Positions 41,335-51,258 of a stretch of 64,000 bases of DNA are shown piece by piece (the stretch's first letter is position 1; each line of letters opens with the position of its first letter). The notes beneath the pieces were generated by a model. It did not search any database, was not told the origin of the DNA, and worked only from the letters and a program-made list of their open reading frames with translations. The DNA is from Strigamia acuminata (taxonomy: Eukaryota; Arthropoda; Chilopoda; Geophilomorpha; Linotaeniidae), in assembly GCA_949358305.1 (NCBI GenBank), contig OX442315.1:8830427-8894426 (forward strand), given 5' to 3'. Position numbers and translations under genes: made by a program.

Positions 41335-41758
41335 AACACAACCGCCAGCGCAATGCCGCAGAACCAGATGGAACATTGCCGAAGATGTGCCCCAAGCGCT
41401 CGTTATGGCACCTGTTGAGGAGGAATATGCGGTAATGCCTGATGACTGAGCCAACATCGGGGAACGGCAGCGACTCCAGGCCATTGCACAACTACCCGAA
41501 GTAGTTCATAGAGTGGCGGCCCAGTTGATCGAACTGCTGACCGAGGCGAACGCAGGTCTAGTGGTGCAGTTGGAACCAACAGAGTTCACCTGTCTCCTGT
41601 GCAATGCACACAAGTGCAATGTTGTGTACAGGTGTGGGCACACTGCATGCTCTGCCTGTTTACAAAGGGCTGTTGAGATAGATGTGCTTCTAAAATGCCA
41701 TGTTTGCCGCATGGTTATAAAGAAGCGTAGCTATCTTACCATACTCTTCTTATTATAA
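41335..41758 (+). pseudogene. 3' part of element A gene: RING finger
   Basis: The frame continues from the 5' part after the duplicated AACAC. It has a TGA at about 41448, where element B encodes tryptophan (PDEWANIG). It then encodes a C3HC4 RING: C-x2-C (CLLC), CGHTACSAC and CHVC, ending at 41758. The RING resembles the C-terminal type of MDM2 and IAP proteins, which are E3 ubiquitin ligases. The gene is dead through the stop and the copia insertion. Confidence 0.8.
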
Positions 41759-42169
41759 AAATAACAAGAAATAACAACGGATTTACTAATGTGCCCATTT
41801 GAAACCATTTTATTATTATTATATATACATACAAATAAACCCGTGCTCCCTTGCAACCAATTTAAATAGGGTGCTCATTTGCAACTTAATATTATTTAAT
41901 TTATTTTTATTTTATTTTATTACATTTTAATCAGTGCTCATTTAAGACGAGCTAATTTAGGACGTGCTCCCGTGAGACAGTGCTCTCGTGAGACAGCCCC
42001 TTTGCAACGTTCTCTATTGAGGTGCTCAATTGATTTCAGTGCTCATTTGCAATGTGCTCAAATGGTCCCCGCCCAATTTATCTACTGATTCAATTCATCT
42101 ATCGATTCAATATAACTTATTTAACATATTTACCGAATATAGCTGAATATAGCTGAAATATATTGTTCT

Positions 42170-43274
42170 GGGCGGGACCAAATGGGCGCGTCCTAAATGC
42201 GCGCACAAGTCAAATACGCGCATCAAATACGCGCGTCTTAAATGCGCGCTCTCAGATGCGCGCATTTCAAATCCGCGCGCCCTAGATCCGCGCGTCCTAA
42301 ATGCGCGCATATTGAATTTTTTTTTGACAGAATTAAATAAAAAATAACAAATAAAAATTATATAGAATTAATTAAAATAAATTGTTAAAAAACCAGTCTT
42401 AAATGCGGTTTTGGAACTTGTTGGTTCAGATTTCACAGTGATTTCCATCTGTCAGTGGACAGTTTACAATTGCAATATGAATTTAAAACACTTAAAATAG
42501 TTCAAAGAAGAGTCTGGTGAGGTAGCTGCGCTTCTTGATCACCATGCGACAAATATGGCATTTCAGTAACACATCAACCTCAACAATCCTTTGAACACAT
42601 CCAGAACATGCAGTGTGGCCACACCTGTAGACAATGTTACACTGGTGTGCACTACACATTTGGCAGGTGGAATCGTTTAGTTCCACTGGCACCACCAGTC
42701 GTACAGTTGCCTCGGTCAGCATTTCAACCAACTGAATAGCCAACACATGCACCTCTGCGGGCAGTCGGTCAATGGCACGCAATCGCTGGCGTTTCCCAAT
42801 GTTGGCCCACTCATCTGGTATCACCGCATACTCTTCCTCATCAGTTGCAACTGTGGGTGGTTGAACTACTGGTTCCACAACAGCTCCAATGTTACGCTTT
42901 GTTCGCCGACGTTGCGCAGGCGGTTCCAGGCAGATCTGCAGCCAGACTTGGTGAGCGGCGTCTAGATATGCCACGCCTGGGCTCTGGTGCAGTGTCAGGC
43001 AGGAGGTGGATGCGGGGTCGCCCACGACGTTTGGTGGACGTTACAAAGCGTTACGTTATTGCGCGGATTTGACTTGCGCGGAATTAAAACGCGCAGAATT
43101 AAGCCGCGCGCATTTGAGACACACGCATTTAAAACTCCGGATTGTTTAATTGCGTGCTATAATTATTATTTTATTTAATTTTACATTTTTATTGTGGGCG
43201 CGCATTTAACACGCGCCCATTTGACACTGTTTTAAATAGCGCGCGCATTTGATTTGCGCGGATTTGGTCCCACC
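42170..43274 (-). mobile_element. Element B: second RING/AT-hook DNA element
   Basis: 1.1 kb with inverted ends GGGCGGGACCAAATG and CAAATCCGCGC... (right end reads GGATTTGGTCCCACC). TGTTCT directly borders both ends (42164-42169, 43275-43280), a probable partial target duplication. Subterminal arrays of GCGCGCATTT and GCGCGGATTT words in both orientations fill 42180-42310 and 43070-43265. The terminal motif GG[C/T]GGG-ACCA is shared with element A 96 bp away, but the repeated word differs. Confidence 0.82.
42492..43040 (-). pseudogene. Element B gene: AT-hook and RING finger
   Basis: The minus-strand frame from 43025 to 42492 encodes the RING half, homologous to element A along its length: EEEYAVIPDEWANIG, then C-x2-C (CQMC), CGHTACSGC and CHIC, then KKRSYLTRLFFELF. 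The matching AT-hook (RRGRPRIH, about 43035-43010) lies in another frame just upstream, so one small frameshift separates the two halves near 42940. Otherwise no stop breaks the RING part. It probably encoded a nuclear DNA-binding E3 ligase; substrate and role are unknown. Confidence 0.75.
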
Positions 43275-43928
43275 TGTTCTTCAGCATATTTATTTTATAT
43301 TTCAAATACTGTATATGAGATAATTATGTTTCTGTACAGGATTCTGTCTTGTGATCGTGGCATAAAATGACGTCATTTTGCGGGCAAATGGCGGACAACT
43401 GACATGACATAAAAATAATATCTGAAAATTATTTATTACATTTTTAGATATTATTTTTAAATCAAACGTTAAATAAAATTGAACTACGTTATAACATCCT
43501 CCAAAAATGTAAATGTGGGATGTCAATTGTCTGCCATTTGCCCGCAAAAAGTTTTAACAATGCAACAACAGATTGCTCCTTCTTAGACAACTTAGATTTC
43601 AAAATAATGGCGGATGTGATGTGAAGTCCTGTAGGTAATCGTCCTAGACCGAACCAACAATGATCAACGTTTTATCGCCTTTTTGATCGATATTTGTCAA
43701 TATTTTAAAACCATTTTTGGCCATTTTTTTGTTTTTTGTCAACTTTTTAGTCGATTTTTATCGGTTTTTTAATTTTGTCCAAACTCATCAGAAATTTATC
43801 GATTTTGTTACAAATTATCCCAAATATCTCAATTTTATCACTAATATAGCAGATTTGCTTAAATTTTATTATAACACAGTGGCTCAAATTTTCGCCAAAT
43901 TTTTCGAAATTCTCGCCGAATTTTTCGA

Positions 43929-44000
43929 AATTTTCTCCAAATTTCTCGTAATGTTCACAAATTTTCTCCAAATTTCTCGTAATGTTCACAAATTTTCTCC
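43929..44000. repeat. 31-bp tandem repeat, about 2.3 copies
   Basis: The unit AAATTTTCTCCAAATTTCTC followed by GTAATGTTCAC repeats. It lies in a longer TTTTTCGAAATT-rich tract (about 43700-44030). Confidence 0.75.
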
Positions 44001-44343
44001 ACATTTTTGTAACTTGTCTCAAGTTTTCTCTAAATGTATCTTACTTGTTAGTGTCAATTTTTGTGGTAGGGTGGGAACGGAGTCATCAAATTTATAGTAT
44101 TTGATGATTCCGAAAACTTAAAATGTTTATTTTAATTCACTGGTTTAAAACTTGGGCCTACAATGAGTTTGCCAATCAACAATCAAGCGAATTAGATTTC
44201 AATCCAAATGGCAAAATCGAATCATTTTGTACTCCGCGGTTTCCTTATTTTTTTAATGTATCTATAAGCATTTTTTTGTTTAAAACGCCTACTCATAACT
44301 AAACTTACCCATTTGTTGGTTGTTCCATTCACTAGCCGTCATC

Positions 44344-44439
44344 CTACGTGGTGTAATTGTAATCGATGTAACGTACGGCTTCACAAGTTATAAATTTGTA
44401 ACCGCTACGAGATTCCACCGTTTCACTCGAGTCCGCCAT
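44344..44439 (-). CDS. Weak candidate first coding exon
   Basis: On the minus strand an ATG at 44439 (MADSSETVESRSGYK...) opens 31 codons to TAG, with a good donor (GCC|GTACGT) after about 21 codons. The area is less AT-rich and contains an ETS-like CCGGAAAT (about 44475), a CCAAT box (TGATTGGTC, about 44694) and GCCGCCATATTG and AAGATGGC YY1-like motifs, as often seen around start sites. No downstream exon was identified. Confidence 0.2.
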   Translation of the reverse strand: MADSSETVESRSGYKFITCEAVRYIDYNYTT

Positions 44440-45946
44440 TATGTAACTGCATCCGTGTGCAGCACCGCAGTTGACCGGAAATCAGATATGATTGGATAAA
44501 AATTATACAGCACTTACTTATTTTAATAAGTTTTTAAGTAATTTTGATGTTAAACTGTTAAAAACGAATTAATGTTTTCTTTAAGTTCGCTTTTAATTTC
44601 GCTTTAGTTAATGCCGCCATATTGTTTTGATAATAAAACCTTGCGCAGATCAAGAAAAATGACGCAGAGCACCCTAGCGCCAAGCGCTACTTCTGATTGG
44701 TCATTCTGTTCCGTAACGTCGTAAGATGGCAGCGTGCAGATTTTGAGGGATCTGAATCGCTAATGTGTTTGTCGGTGGTTGACAGTACCACTTGCTCAGG
44801 GGGTTATATCATGGGAATCAGCTTGCCAAACACTTGGAGCATAATTCGGATTATGCTAATTCCTTGGTACAAACTGGAACTGGTTACCCAGGACCAGAAA
44901 TGATTTCCACCAAACCGCTTGATGTCCGTTTTCATAGGAATCTTGACATTAAAAAACTTATACCAAATACTAATCATTAATAAAACTTCATATTAAGGCT
45001 CAGAACAGTTTATTTATTTGATTAAAGAGACGTTTATATTTAATCATGAGGTTTTCTAGTTCGTATTCATATTTACCGCTAATTTACAATTGCGCCATCT
45101 AGTGGCGATATTGCGCATTAACAAATACGGGTTTAGCAGACGAATCTTCGTAATTCGGCCGTGATACTTTAGTATCATGCAGTGATGTCAATTAATATTC
45201 ATTAATTCAACACATTTCTAATTGAAACCTTAAGAATAACTTTATTCGGGACTTTTTATCAGTTTTACATGAAATATCTTTTAAATGTCACCGTAATGGT
45301 GCAACAGCGCCATTCAGTGGTGAAATAGGCATTTATAGCCATTTTAATTTGTCACATTCGTCTCACGGAAAAAGTTTAGTTAAGTTAGAATTTCAATCAG
45401 TTTTACATCAAAAAATACTTTATTCAAATTGCGAGATTTCAAATACATCTTTCGTCTACCAAAACAGAAGATTTTCATCGCAGTCTTCCGAGGTAAGAAA
45501 GCATTTCTTTTTTTAAATCAACAAATCCCATATTTCTTCGAATTAAAGTCGCAGCTTGTTATTGCAAACTTAGTTTTTTGCCACGACTTCTAATTGAGGG
45601 CGACTTTAATTTGTAGAAATACGGTATTTCAAAAGTACTTGAAAATTAAGTAATTCAAAATATCAATGAAAACACGTCTTCAGTCACTCAGCATCAATTT
45701 TATTTCATTTTTTACACGACATTATAATTATTCTTTTTCTTTGCTGCATTTTATTTTGGAAAGTTTGGATTTGCCATCTTTAGATGGATTTTGCATTTGA
45801 TTGATAAAAACTTGTAATATGATTACGAATAATATTTCCTTTATTGTGTTTCAGTGAATTTGATGGATCAACCATTCAAGATTGACAGCATTTTTGACAG
45901 GATTCCAGATGAATTAGAAATACAGTAAACATGTTGCAATATAAAA

Positions 45947-47290
45947 TTAAAAATACTGTAAATAATTATCAAAGTGTCTATGGCTAACCTGTAAGTCCAA
46001 GTTGTTGCATTCAACGTAACTTTTAATTTTATCATAAGCTGGCGTATTAATATTTGTACATAATTCCACGGTCAACTTCCTCAACGGATTTCGCATTTTC
46101 AATAATTTCAAAACGGAACTCAAATTAATCGAATCACACGCATGCAGTTCCAAAAGCTTGAGATTTTGAAATACATTCGACCCAACAAGCTTCGATACCA
46201 ATTCATCATTAAGTGTTTCACAACTAGAAATATTTACTTCCTCCACATTCGGACACTGCAAGAATATCGCGTGTATATCAACATTGAGATGCCAAGAATC
46301 TATTTCCAAGCGACGTAGCTTCGTGAACAGAGCAACGCCAGAATCTCGCGAATTATCGGTTTCATCTAAAATCGTACACTGAATCAGTCTCAATTCCTTC
46401 AACTTTGGGCAGGAGCCACTAATTAGTCGAAGACTGACTAATTGAAGAGCCAACAGATGCAGAACAGTCAATCGTTGTAACCCCACGCTCAGCACTTCGG
46501 GTTCGCACGCATGTAGTGCCACTAGAGTATCCTCTTTAACACGTAAACTGGTCAATTTGGGGAAAACGGTGAAGAGAAAGGTGAGGTCTTGGCTAGTATT
46601 CAAAAGACGGAGAAATTTTTCTATGGAATAAGTGCGCAACGGCATCGATTGTGATTGTCGTTTTATCATGTCAAAGAAGTTGTGGTCGGTGACAAATTCT
46701 TTTAAAGCGGGCAGTCGGTTTAAAACATCTAAACATCCCTCGCACGTCACACTAGTATCGTATACACTCAAACACTCAAGTTTAACGCAATTGGCTAAAG
46801 AAAAGAGCCCAGTGTCGGTGATCTCTGCGCAGTAATTTAAATCGAGATGCGTCAATTGTCGACAATTGCGACCGATTTCAGCTGCGACCTCGTCCGTGCA
46901 TTCTGGTTTCCTATTTAAGTTTAAGCGTTGAATTTGAGGCAAATGGGACAGCAGTTTAATTATTCGTCGAGATGGGGTAACATACGAGTAGGTTGACAAG
47001 TCTAAGTCGATGAGGTTTTTGCAGAATTGGCCAATTTTGTCGAACAAACGATCCATGGGTAAATCGAACACGTACAATTCTCGCAACGATTTCGTGCCGG
47101 AATGAATGAAAATGTTTGATTTCAAACGTATTTCGTATTGATATTTGTATCCACATTGACACAATCTTTCATATATGGTCTGGATAAAGATGGAAGGAAA
47201 AGGTCGTTCGGTTAATAAGGTCTGCATCGCGTCGAAATCAATCATGATCTTATTTAAACACAGTTCTTGTAGATTTTTCTGGTACGGCAT
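45947..47290 (-). CDS. Leucine-rich-repeat protein, F-box/LRR-like
   Basis: The minus-strand frame has its first in-frame ATG at 47290 (MPYQKNLQEL), giving 447 residues. The frame stays open about 25-36 codons further upstream with LPARILKRLVHEIL-like sequence, so an upstream exon carrying the true start is possible. The body is a series of irregular LRRs of the cysteine-containing, AMN1/F-box type (LIDLDLSTYSYV, LTHLDLNYCAEITDTGL, LECLSVYDTSVTCEGCL, LKLLELHACDSI, LRKLTVELCTNI). No F-box is complete in this exon. Such proteins usually select substrates for SCF ubiquitin ligases. No intron breaks the repeats. The stop is TAA at 45947-45949. Confidence 0.75.
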   Translation of the reverse strand: MPYQKNLQELCLNKIMIDFDAMQTLLTERPFPSIFIQTIYERLCQCGYKYQYEIRLKSNIFIHSGTKSLRELYVFDLPMDRLFDKIGQFCKNLIDLDLSTYSYVTPSRRIIKLLSHLPQIQRLNLNRKPECTDEVAAEIGRNCRQLTHLDLNYCAEITDTGLFSLANCVKLECLSVYDTSVTCEGCLDVLNRLPALKEFVTDHNFFDMIKRQSQSMPLRTYSIEKFLRLLNTSQDLTFLFTVFPKLTSLRVKEDTLVALHACEPEVLSVGLQRLTVLHLLALQLVSLRLISGSCPKLKELRLIQCTILDETDNSRDSGVALFTKLRRLEIDSWHLNVDIHAIFLQCPNVEEVNISSCETLNDELVSKLVGSNVFQNLKLLELHACDSINLSSVLKLLKMRNPLRKLTVELCTNINTPAYDKIKSYVECNNLDLQVSHRHFDNYLQYF

Positions 47291-47362
47291 GTTGATTAAG
47301 CAGTTGCGAATTCGAATGTTTAAAATTTCGTGAACAAGCCGTTTAAGTATACGTGCCGGCAA

Positions 47363-48571
47363 CGTTTGGCGAACGTTGTTACATGTTCGCGGTGCGCGTC
47401 ATGAGATCTTTAAAAATTAAAAGAAAATTGATTTTATAATCATTAATTTTTATATTTTTGTTTAATAAATCAATTACGGTGTGTGTGTGTAATTTTTATT
47501 GAATTTTGAGACGTGTGGAATTTAAAACCGAAATTTTTGCCACAGTTTTTATAGATGCATTCATAGATATTGCTACTACAGCGCCACCTATCTTGTAATA
47601 AAACCACTCTTGCCACCCATCACCAACAATGACGGTCGCACATTAATTCAATCCCACACCATCACGAAAACCATCAGCAGAAAACAACTTCTAAGTAAGT
47701 ATTGAGAATTATTTAAACTTGGCACCAAAATTAATATATAACTTCTGTTTTCTTCTCATAGATGGCACAACTAAACTGACGCTTTTTGTTTTGGCTGCTC
47801 CAAAACACACACAGGCAGCTGTAAATTATCCCTTGCGATTCGTTATATAGTATAACGAGTCTCGATAATAATAATTGATGGTTCTGTAGTTTTTTGTAAA
47901 CATTATTGTAGTTGAAGCAATTGCATTCGCAACAAACTGATTCATCATTTATTTATGCAAGAAAATTCTATTTATTTATGTCATAAATGTAATCAGAAAG
48001 GTTACACTTTTTCTAGTCAACCAAAATGCATATTTTCTCAGAAAGAAAAATGTTGGTAATAATAAATTTTTTCAAGACTGCATAAAAATGAAAATTTTGA
48101 ATTTTATAATGTATATTATGTATATTATTCTTTTTTTTATTATGATACTTATTGTTGGTGGTCATTGGTCAACTTCCGCACGAAGGAATGAAACTATGAA
48201 AACTGAGGCCGGTCAAAGCGCAGAAAGATGAAGATGGAACAAACAAGCATGGAAATAAAATAGGCCATTGGTGGAGATGACAAAAAGGTTTAAGGGTCTT
48301 TCAAAAGCAGTAAAACTGGTAAAACTACACACCCTGTATATATCTAATACTAATCTAAAAAAAGCTATAACCCAAGTAAAAAGAAAATACAATATTGACC
48401 ATGCAACAGAAGTTTTTAATAAAATTATAACATTTTGTTGCAACTTACTACATAATTCTCTTATAATCCCATCAATATGCTTCTGTTATGACTTATGAAT
48501 GTGTAGTGAGCACTTCTGCTTATTATATGTTGTATCATACGTAAGTTCGGACTATAAGACACACTTCGGAC
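47363..48571. other. Upstream of LRR gene, no definite gene
   Basis: This is the likely promoter side of the minus-strand LRR gene. A scrap of pogo-like MITE (TTGCGATTCGTTATATAGTA, about 47830) is the only repeat I recognise. Confidence 0.4.
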
Positions 48572-48573
48572 TA

Positions 48574-49660
48574 AGGGTGCGGTCGGATAGGATGCTATCC
48601 GACTCAAACCGAGTTCGGATTGAATTGAGTCGGATAGGAAAGTCCAAAATCAATCTGCTTTTTTTTAAGCGGATTGGATAATCGAAAATTATATCCATAT
48701 ATTCTGGATAGGATTGGGGGAAAAAACCGAAACCGATCCTTATAATCCAAATTTTTTTTGCTGTTAATGAAATAGATTTTGTTTGAGTTTTTGGTGTTTA
48801 TGCCAAAGTGAGGGATTTAAATGCACTTTATTTTAAAAGCTCGTGGTTTTTTTTTCACTTTTTCCAACTTTATTTGCTCAGTTTTGCACTTAATTCAATT
48901 TTTTTGGTCATTTTTGCACTTAATTAAATTTTTTTGGTCATTTTTGCACTTAATTCATCAGTATTTGATCATTTTTGCACTCAGTTCATCAGTATTTGGT
49001 CATTTTTGCACTTAATTCATCAGTATTTGATCATTTTTGCACTCAGTTCATCAGTATTTGGTCATTTTTGCACTTAATTCATCAGTATTTGGTCATTTTT
49101 GCACTGAATTCATCAGTATTTGGTCATTTTTGCACTCAGTTCATCAGTATTTGGTCATTTTTGCACTTAATTCATCAGTATTTGGTAATTTTTGCACTCA
49201 GTTTATCAGTATTTGGTCATTTTTGCACTTAATTCATCAGTATTTGGTCATTTTTGCACTCAGTTCATCAGTATATGGTCATTTTTGCATTTAATTCATC
49301 AGTATTTGGTCATTTTTGCACTTAATTCATCAGTATTTGGTCATTTTTGCACTTAATTCATCAGTATTTGGTCATTTTTGCACTTAATTCATCAGTATTT
49401 GGTCATTTTTGCACATAATTCATCAGTATTTGGTCATTTTTTCACTTAATTCATCAGTATTTGGTCATTTTTGCACTTAATTCATCAGTTTGAGACGTTT
49501 GGGACTCAATCCTATCCACAATCCGCACTCGGTTTGAATTGAATGAGGGTAGGATTGGATGGGCCACCATATTTTTCCGGATAGGATTGGATAATTGATT
49601 TATCCATCCGAAATTTTGGATTTTTATAAAATCTGATTCAAACCGATTCAAACGCATCCT
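48574..49660. mobile_element. TA-flanked element carrying a 31-bp minisatellite
   Basis: Ends AGGGTGCGGTCGGATAGG and (reverse) AGGATGCGTTTGAATCGG, flanked by TA (48572-48573 and 49661-49662). Subterminal repeats of GGATAGGATTGGA type lie in both orientations (48580-48720 and 49500-49650). The centre is the 31-bp array. No ORF of its own was recognised; the long hydrophobic frames are minisatellite artefacts. Confidence 0.7.
48886..49489. repeat. 31-bp minisatellite, about 19 units
   Basis: The unit starts GCACTTAATTCATCAGTATT and continues TGGTCATTTTT. In the left half the two variants CTTAATTCATCAG...TTTGATC and CTCAGTTCATCAG...TTTGGTC alternate, giving a 62-bp higher-order period. The right half is more uniform CTTAATTCATCAG. 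Confidence 0.92.
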
Positions 49661-49679
49661 TACATTCGGACCATATGAC

Positions 49680-49979
49680 GCATCCCAATTTTTGGTTTTA
49701 CTTTTCAAAGTAAAAAAGTGCGGTGATTTAAATTCAGACGTAATTTAAAAAAGTTATTTCATCCAGGCCAAACTTCTGTGACAATAGTAATTGAAGTTTG
49801 ATGTTGTTCTGTGCACACCAACCTGATCTACATCAAGTTGGCATATTGTCATTAGTGTGCAGCAGTGCATGTGTATTCTTAATGCTATCTTAAGGCTAGG
49901 ATTAGGGCAGCTTTTATTTTTGTGTTGGTATTTATTTAATCCTCGTGATAATAACAAGAATCTGTGGATTCTTAAAAGC
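49680..49979. repeat. Dispersed repeat R1, copy b
   Basis: Same orientation and about 93% identity by eye to 16692-16989. It directly follows the minisatellite element, which may have inserted near the start of this repeat. Confidence 0.8.
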
Positions 49980-50942
49980 AAAATTCTTATTGCATCCATA
50001 ACTTTACATTAGGCTTTGGGTTTCCACACGCAGATAAAAATTACGTCCGAATCTCCTGGCGGTGATCGCAAGCAGCTACAAGCGATTACAAGTTCGAGGA
50101 AATTTTATCTCACATGAATTTCTGAATTCGTAAATAAATAAAACATAAAATAAAATATGGAATAAGAAAATTGGATAAATTTTATGAAAACATACACAAA
50201 AGTTTTCTTTTCGTAATTCGGTTTTCTGTTACGGCGCGGCGCCCCGACCAATCAATATCGAGAAACTCCGAGACACGCTTACACCGAACCTCCGAATTCA
50301 CACGCTGCTACGGGCTGCTGTTGTTTCAGCACGGGCGACACGCGACTCAAACATCGAATCTTCACATAAACCAAACCAAAATTCGACAGTTTCAAACTGA
50401 TGGGTCAACAGTTGAAGCCGAGACCTCTTGCCATTTAAGTTGGATAAATATAAGCAACAGGAAGCGCAAAAACGGCGAACAATCTGATAGTGACGTGATG
50501 ACGTGAGTAACGGTAATCTCAACTTTTCTAAATATATTATTCAGTTTGTTTTGACGCATTAACTGCTTCAATTCATCAATTATTCTTCGTGTTTATGTTT
50601 GGTCGTCCAATACATATTCATCCAAGTGACCAATTGCAAGTGATTAGTGAGGGCATCGAATTTTTCGTACTGCGCATGTGTGGTAGCACTTGAAGCAGAG
50701 TTTAAGAATTTTTATGTACAAAAGTAGTCGTTGTTTTTTATTGTGGGCCGTTTAATGGTTTAAAATAATTATGGTTATGACACCTTGTTGGTTTTATTAG
50801 GACTTGATTGATGTAGGTATCGGCAGGTGGCCGATGTTTTGCAAAATGTTTGTATTGGTGTATAAAAAATGAGCAGAAGTTAAACTTTTTGTGACCCAAA
50901 ATTTAAAATTTTTACCAAAATTTAAATTGAGACTCAAAATCA
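49980..50942. other. Intergenic region
   Basis: An open frame of 111 codons at 50171-50506 shows no recognisable motif and lacks family resemblance, so I leave it out. I see nothing else definite. Confidence 0.4.
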
Positions 50943-51258
50943 TTCAATTTAAGGGCCTAACTTTCAATTTTTTGCTTAAAACTGTCAAATTTTGGCCTAA
51001 AACTGTCAATTTTTGGCCTAAAACTGTCAATTTTTGGCCTAAAACTATCAATTTTTGACCTAAAACTATCAATTTTTGGCCTAAAACTATCAATTTTTGG
51101 ACTAAAAGTGTTAATTTTTGGCCTAAAACTCAATTTTTGATCTAAAACTGTCATTTTTTGGCCTAAAGCTGTCAATTTTCGGTGTAAACTGTCAATTTTG
51201 GCGTAAAACTGTCAATTTTGGCGTAAAACTGTCCATTTGAGGCCTAAAACTGACCATT
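50943..51258. repeat. About 21-bp tandem repeat
   Basis: The unit GGCCTAAAACTGTCAATTTT(T) repeats about 14 times with substitutions. The repeated FRPKIDS reading on the minus strand is an artefact of the period. Confidence 0.9.

Larger units (their letters stand above)
33447..42074. mobile_element. Element A: RING/AT-hook DNA element, split by copia
   Basis: Ends are GGGGTTAGACCATCTGAGCA (left) and TGCTCAAATGGTCCCCGCCC (right), an inverted pair. A perfect 8-bp duplication AATTTATC flanks it (33439-33446 and 42075-42082). Inside each end are arrays of GAGCAC words, including a 15-bp tandem TGAGCACGTTTTAAA (33585-33660). The inner sequence TGAGCACCCTATTTAAATTG is also inverted at the other end. 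Without the copia insertion (33986-41334 plus duplicated AACAC) the element is about 1.27 kb. Its one gene encodes an AT-hook/RING protein. An 8-bp target is known for hAT and P types, but the termini fit neither as far as I can see. Confidence 0.85.
43281..45946. other. Intergenic region, no definite gene
   Basis: Contents seen: the 31-bp repeat, a promoter-like stretch at 44340-44730 and otherwise AT-rich unique-looking sequence. Short phrases on common dispersed motifs (GCGCCATCTAGTGGCG, about 45092) are present. No coding exon of confidence was found apart from a weak candidate at 44344-44439. Confidence 0.4.

Noticed and set aside
43747-44097. ORFs on both strands rich in F, I, N and K
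   Set aside because: They arise from the TTTTTCGAAATT-rich tract and its 31-bp repeat.
48821-49294. Three overlapping repetitive hydrophobic ORFs
   Set aside because: They are translations of the 31-bp minisatellite. Frames change with the period and there is no start context or domain.
48886-49489. Regular 31-bp repeats as a CRISPR-like array
   Set aside because: There are no unique spacers; the unit is the whole period and the context is a eukaryotic transposon.
50171-50506. 111-codon plus-strand ORF
   Set aside because: No recognisable motif, mixed composition and no nearby splice or poly(A) support.
50957-51175. Repetitive FRPKIDS protein on the minus strand
   Set aside because: It is a product of the 21-bp tandem repeat, whose length keeps the frame open.
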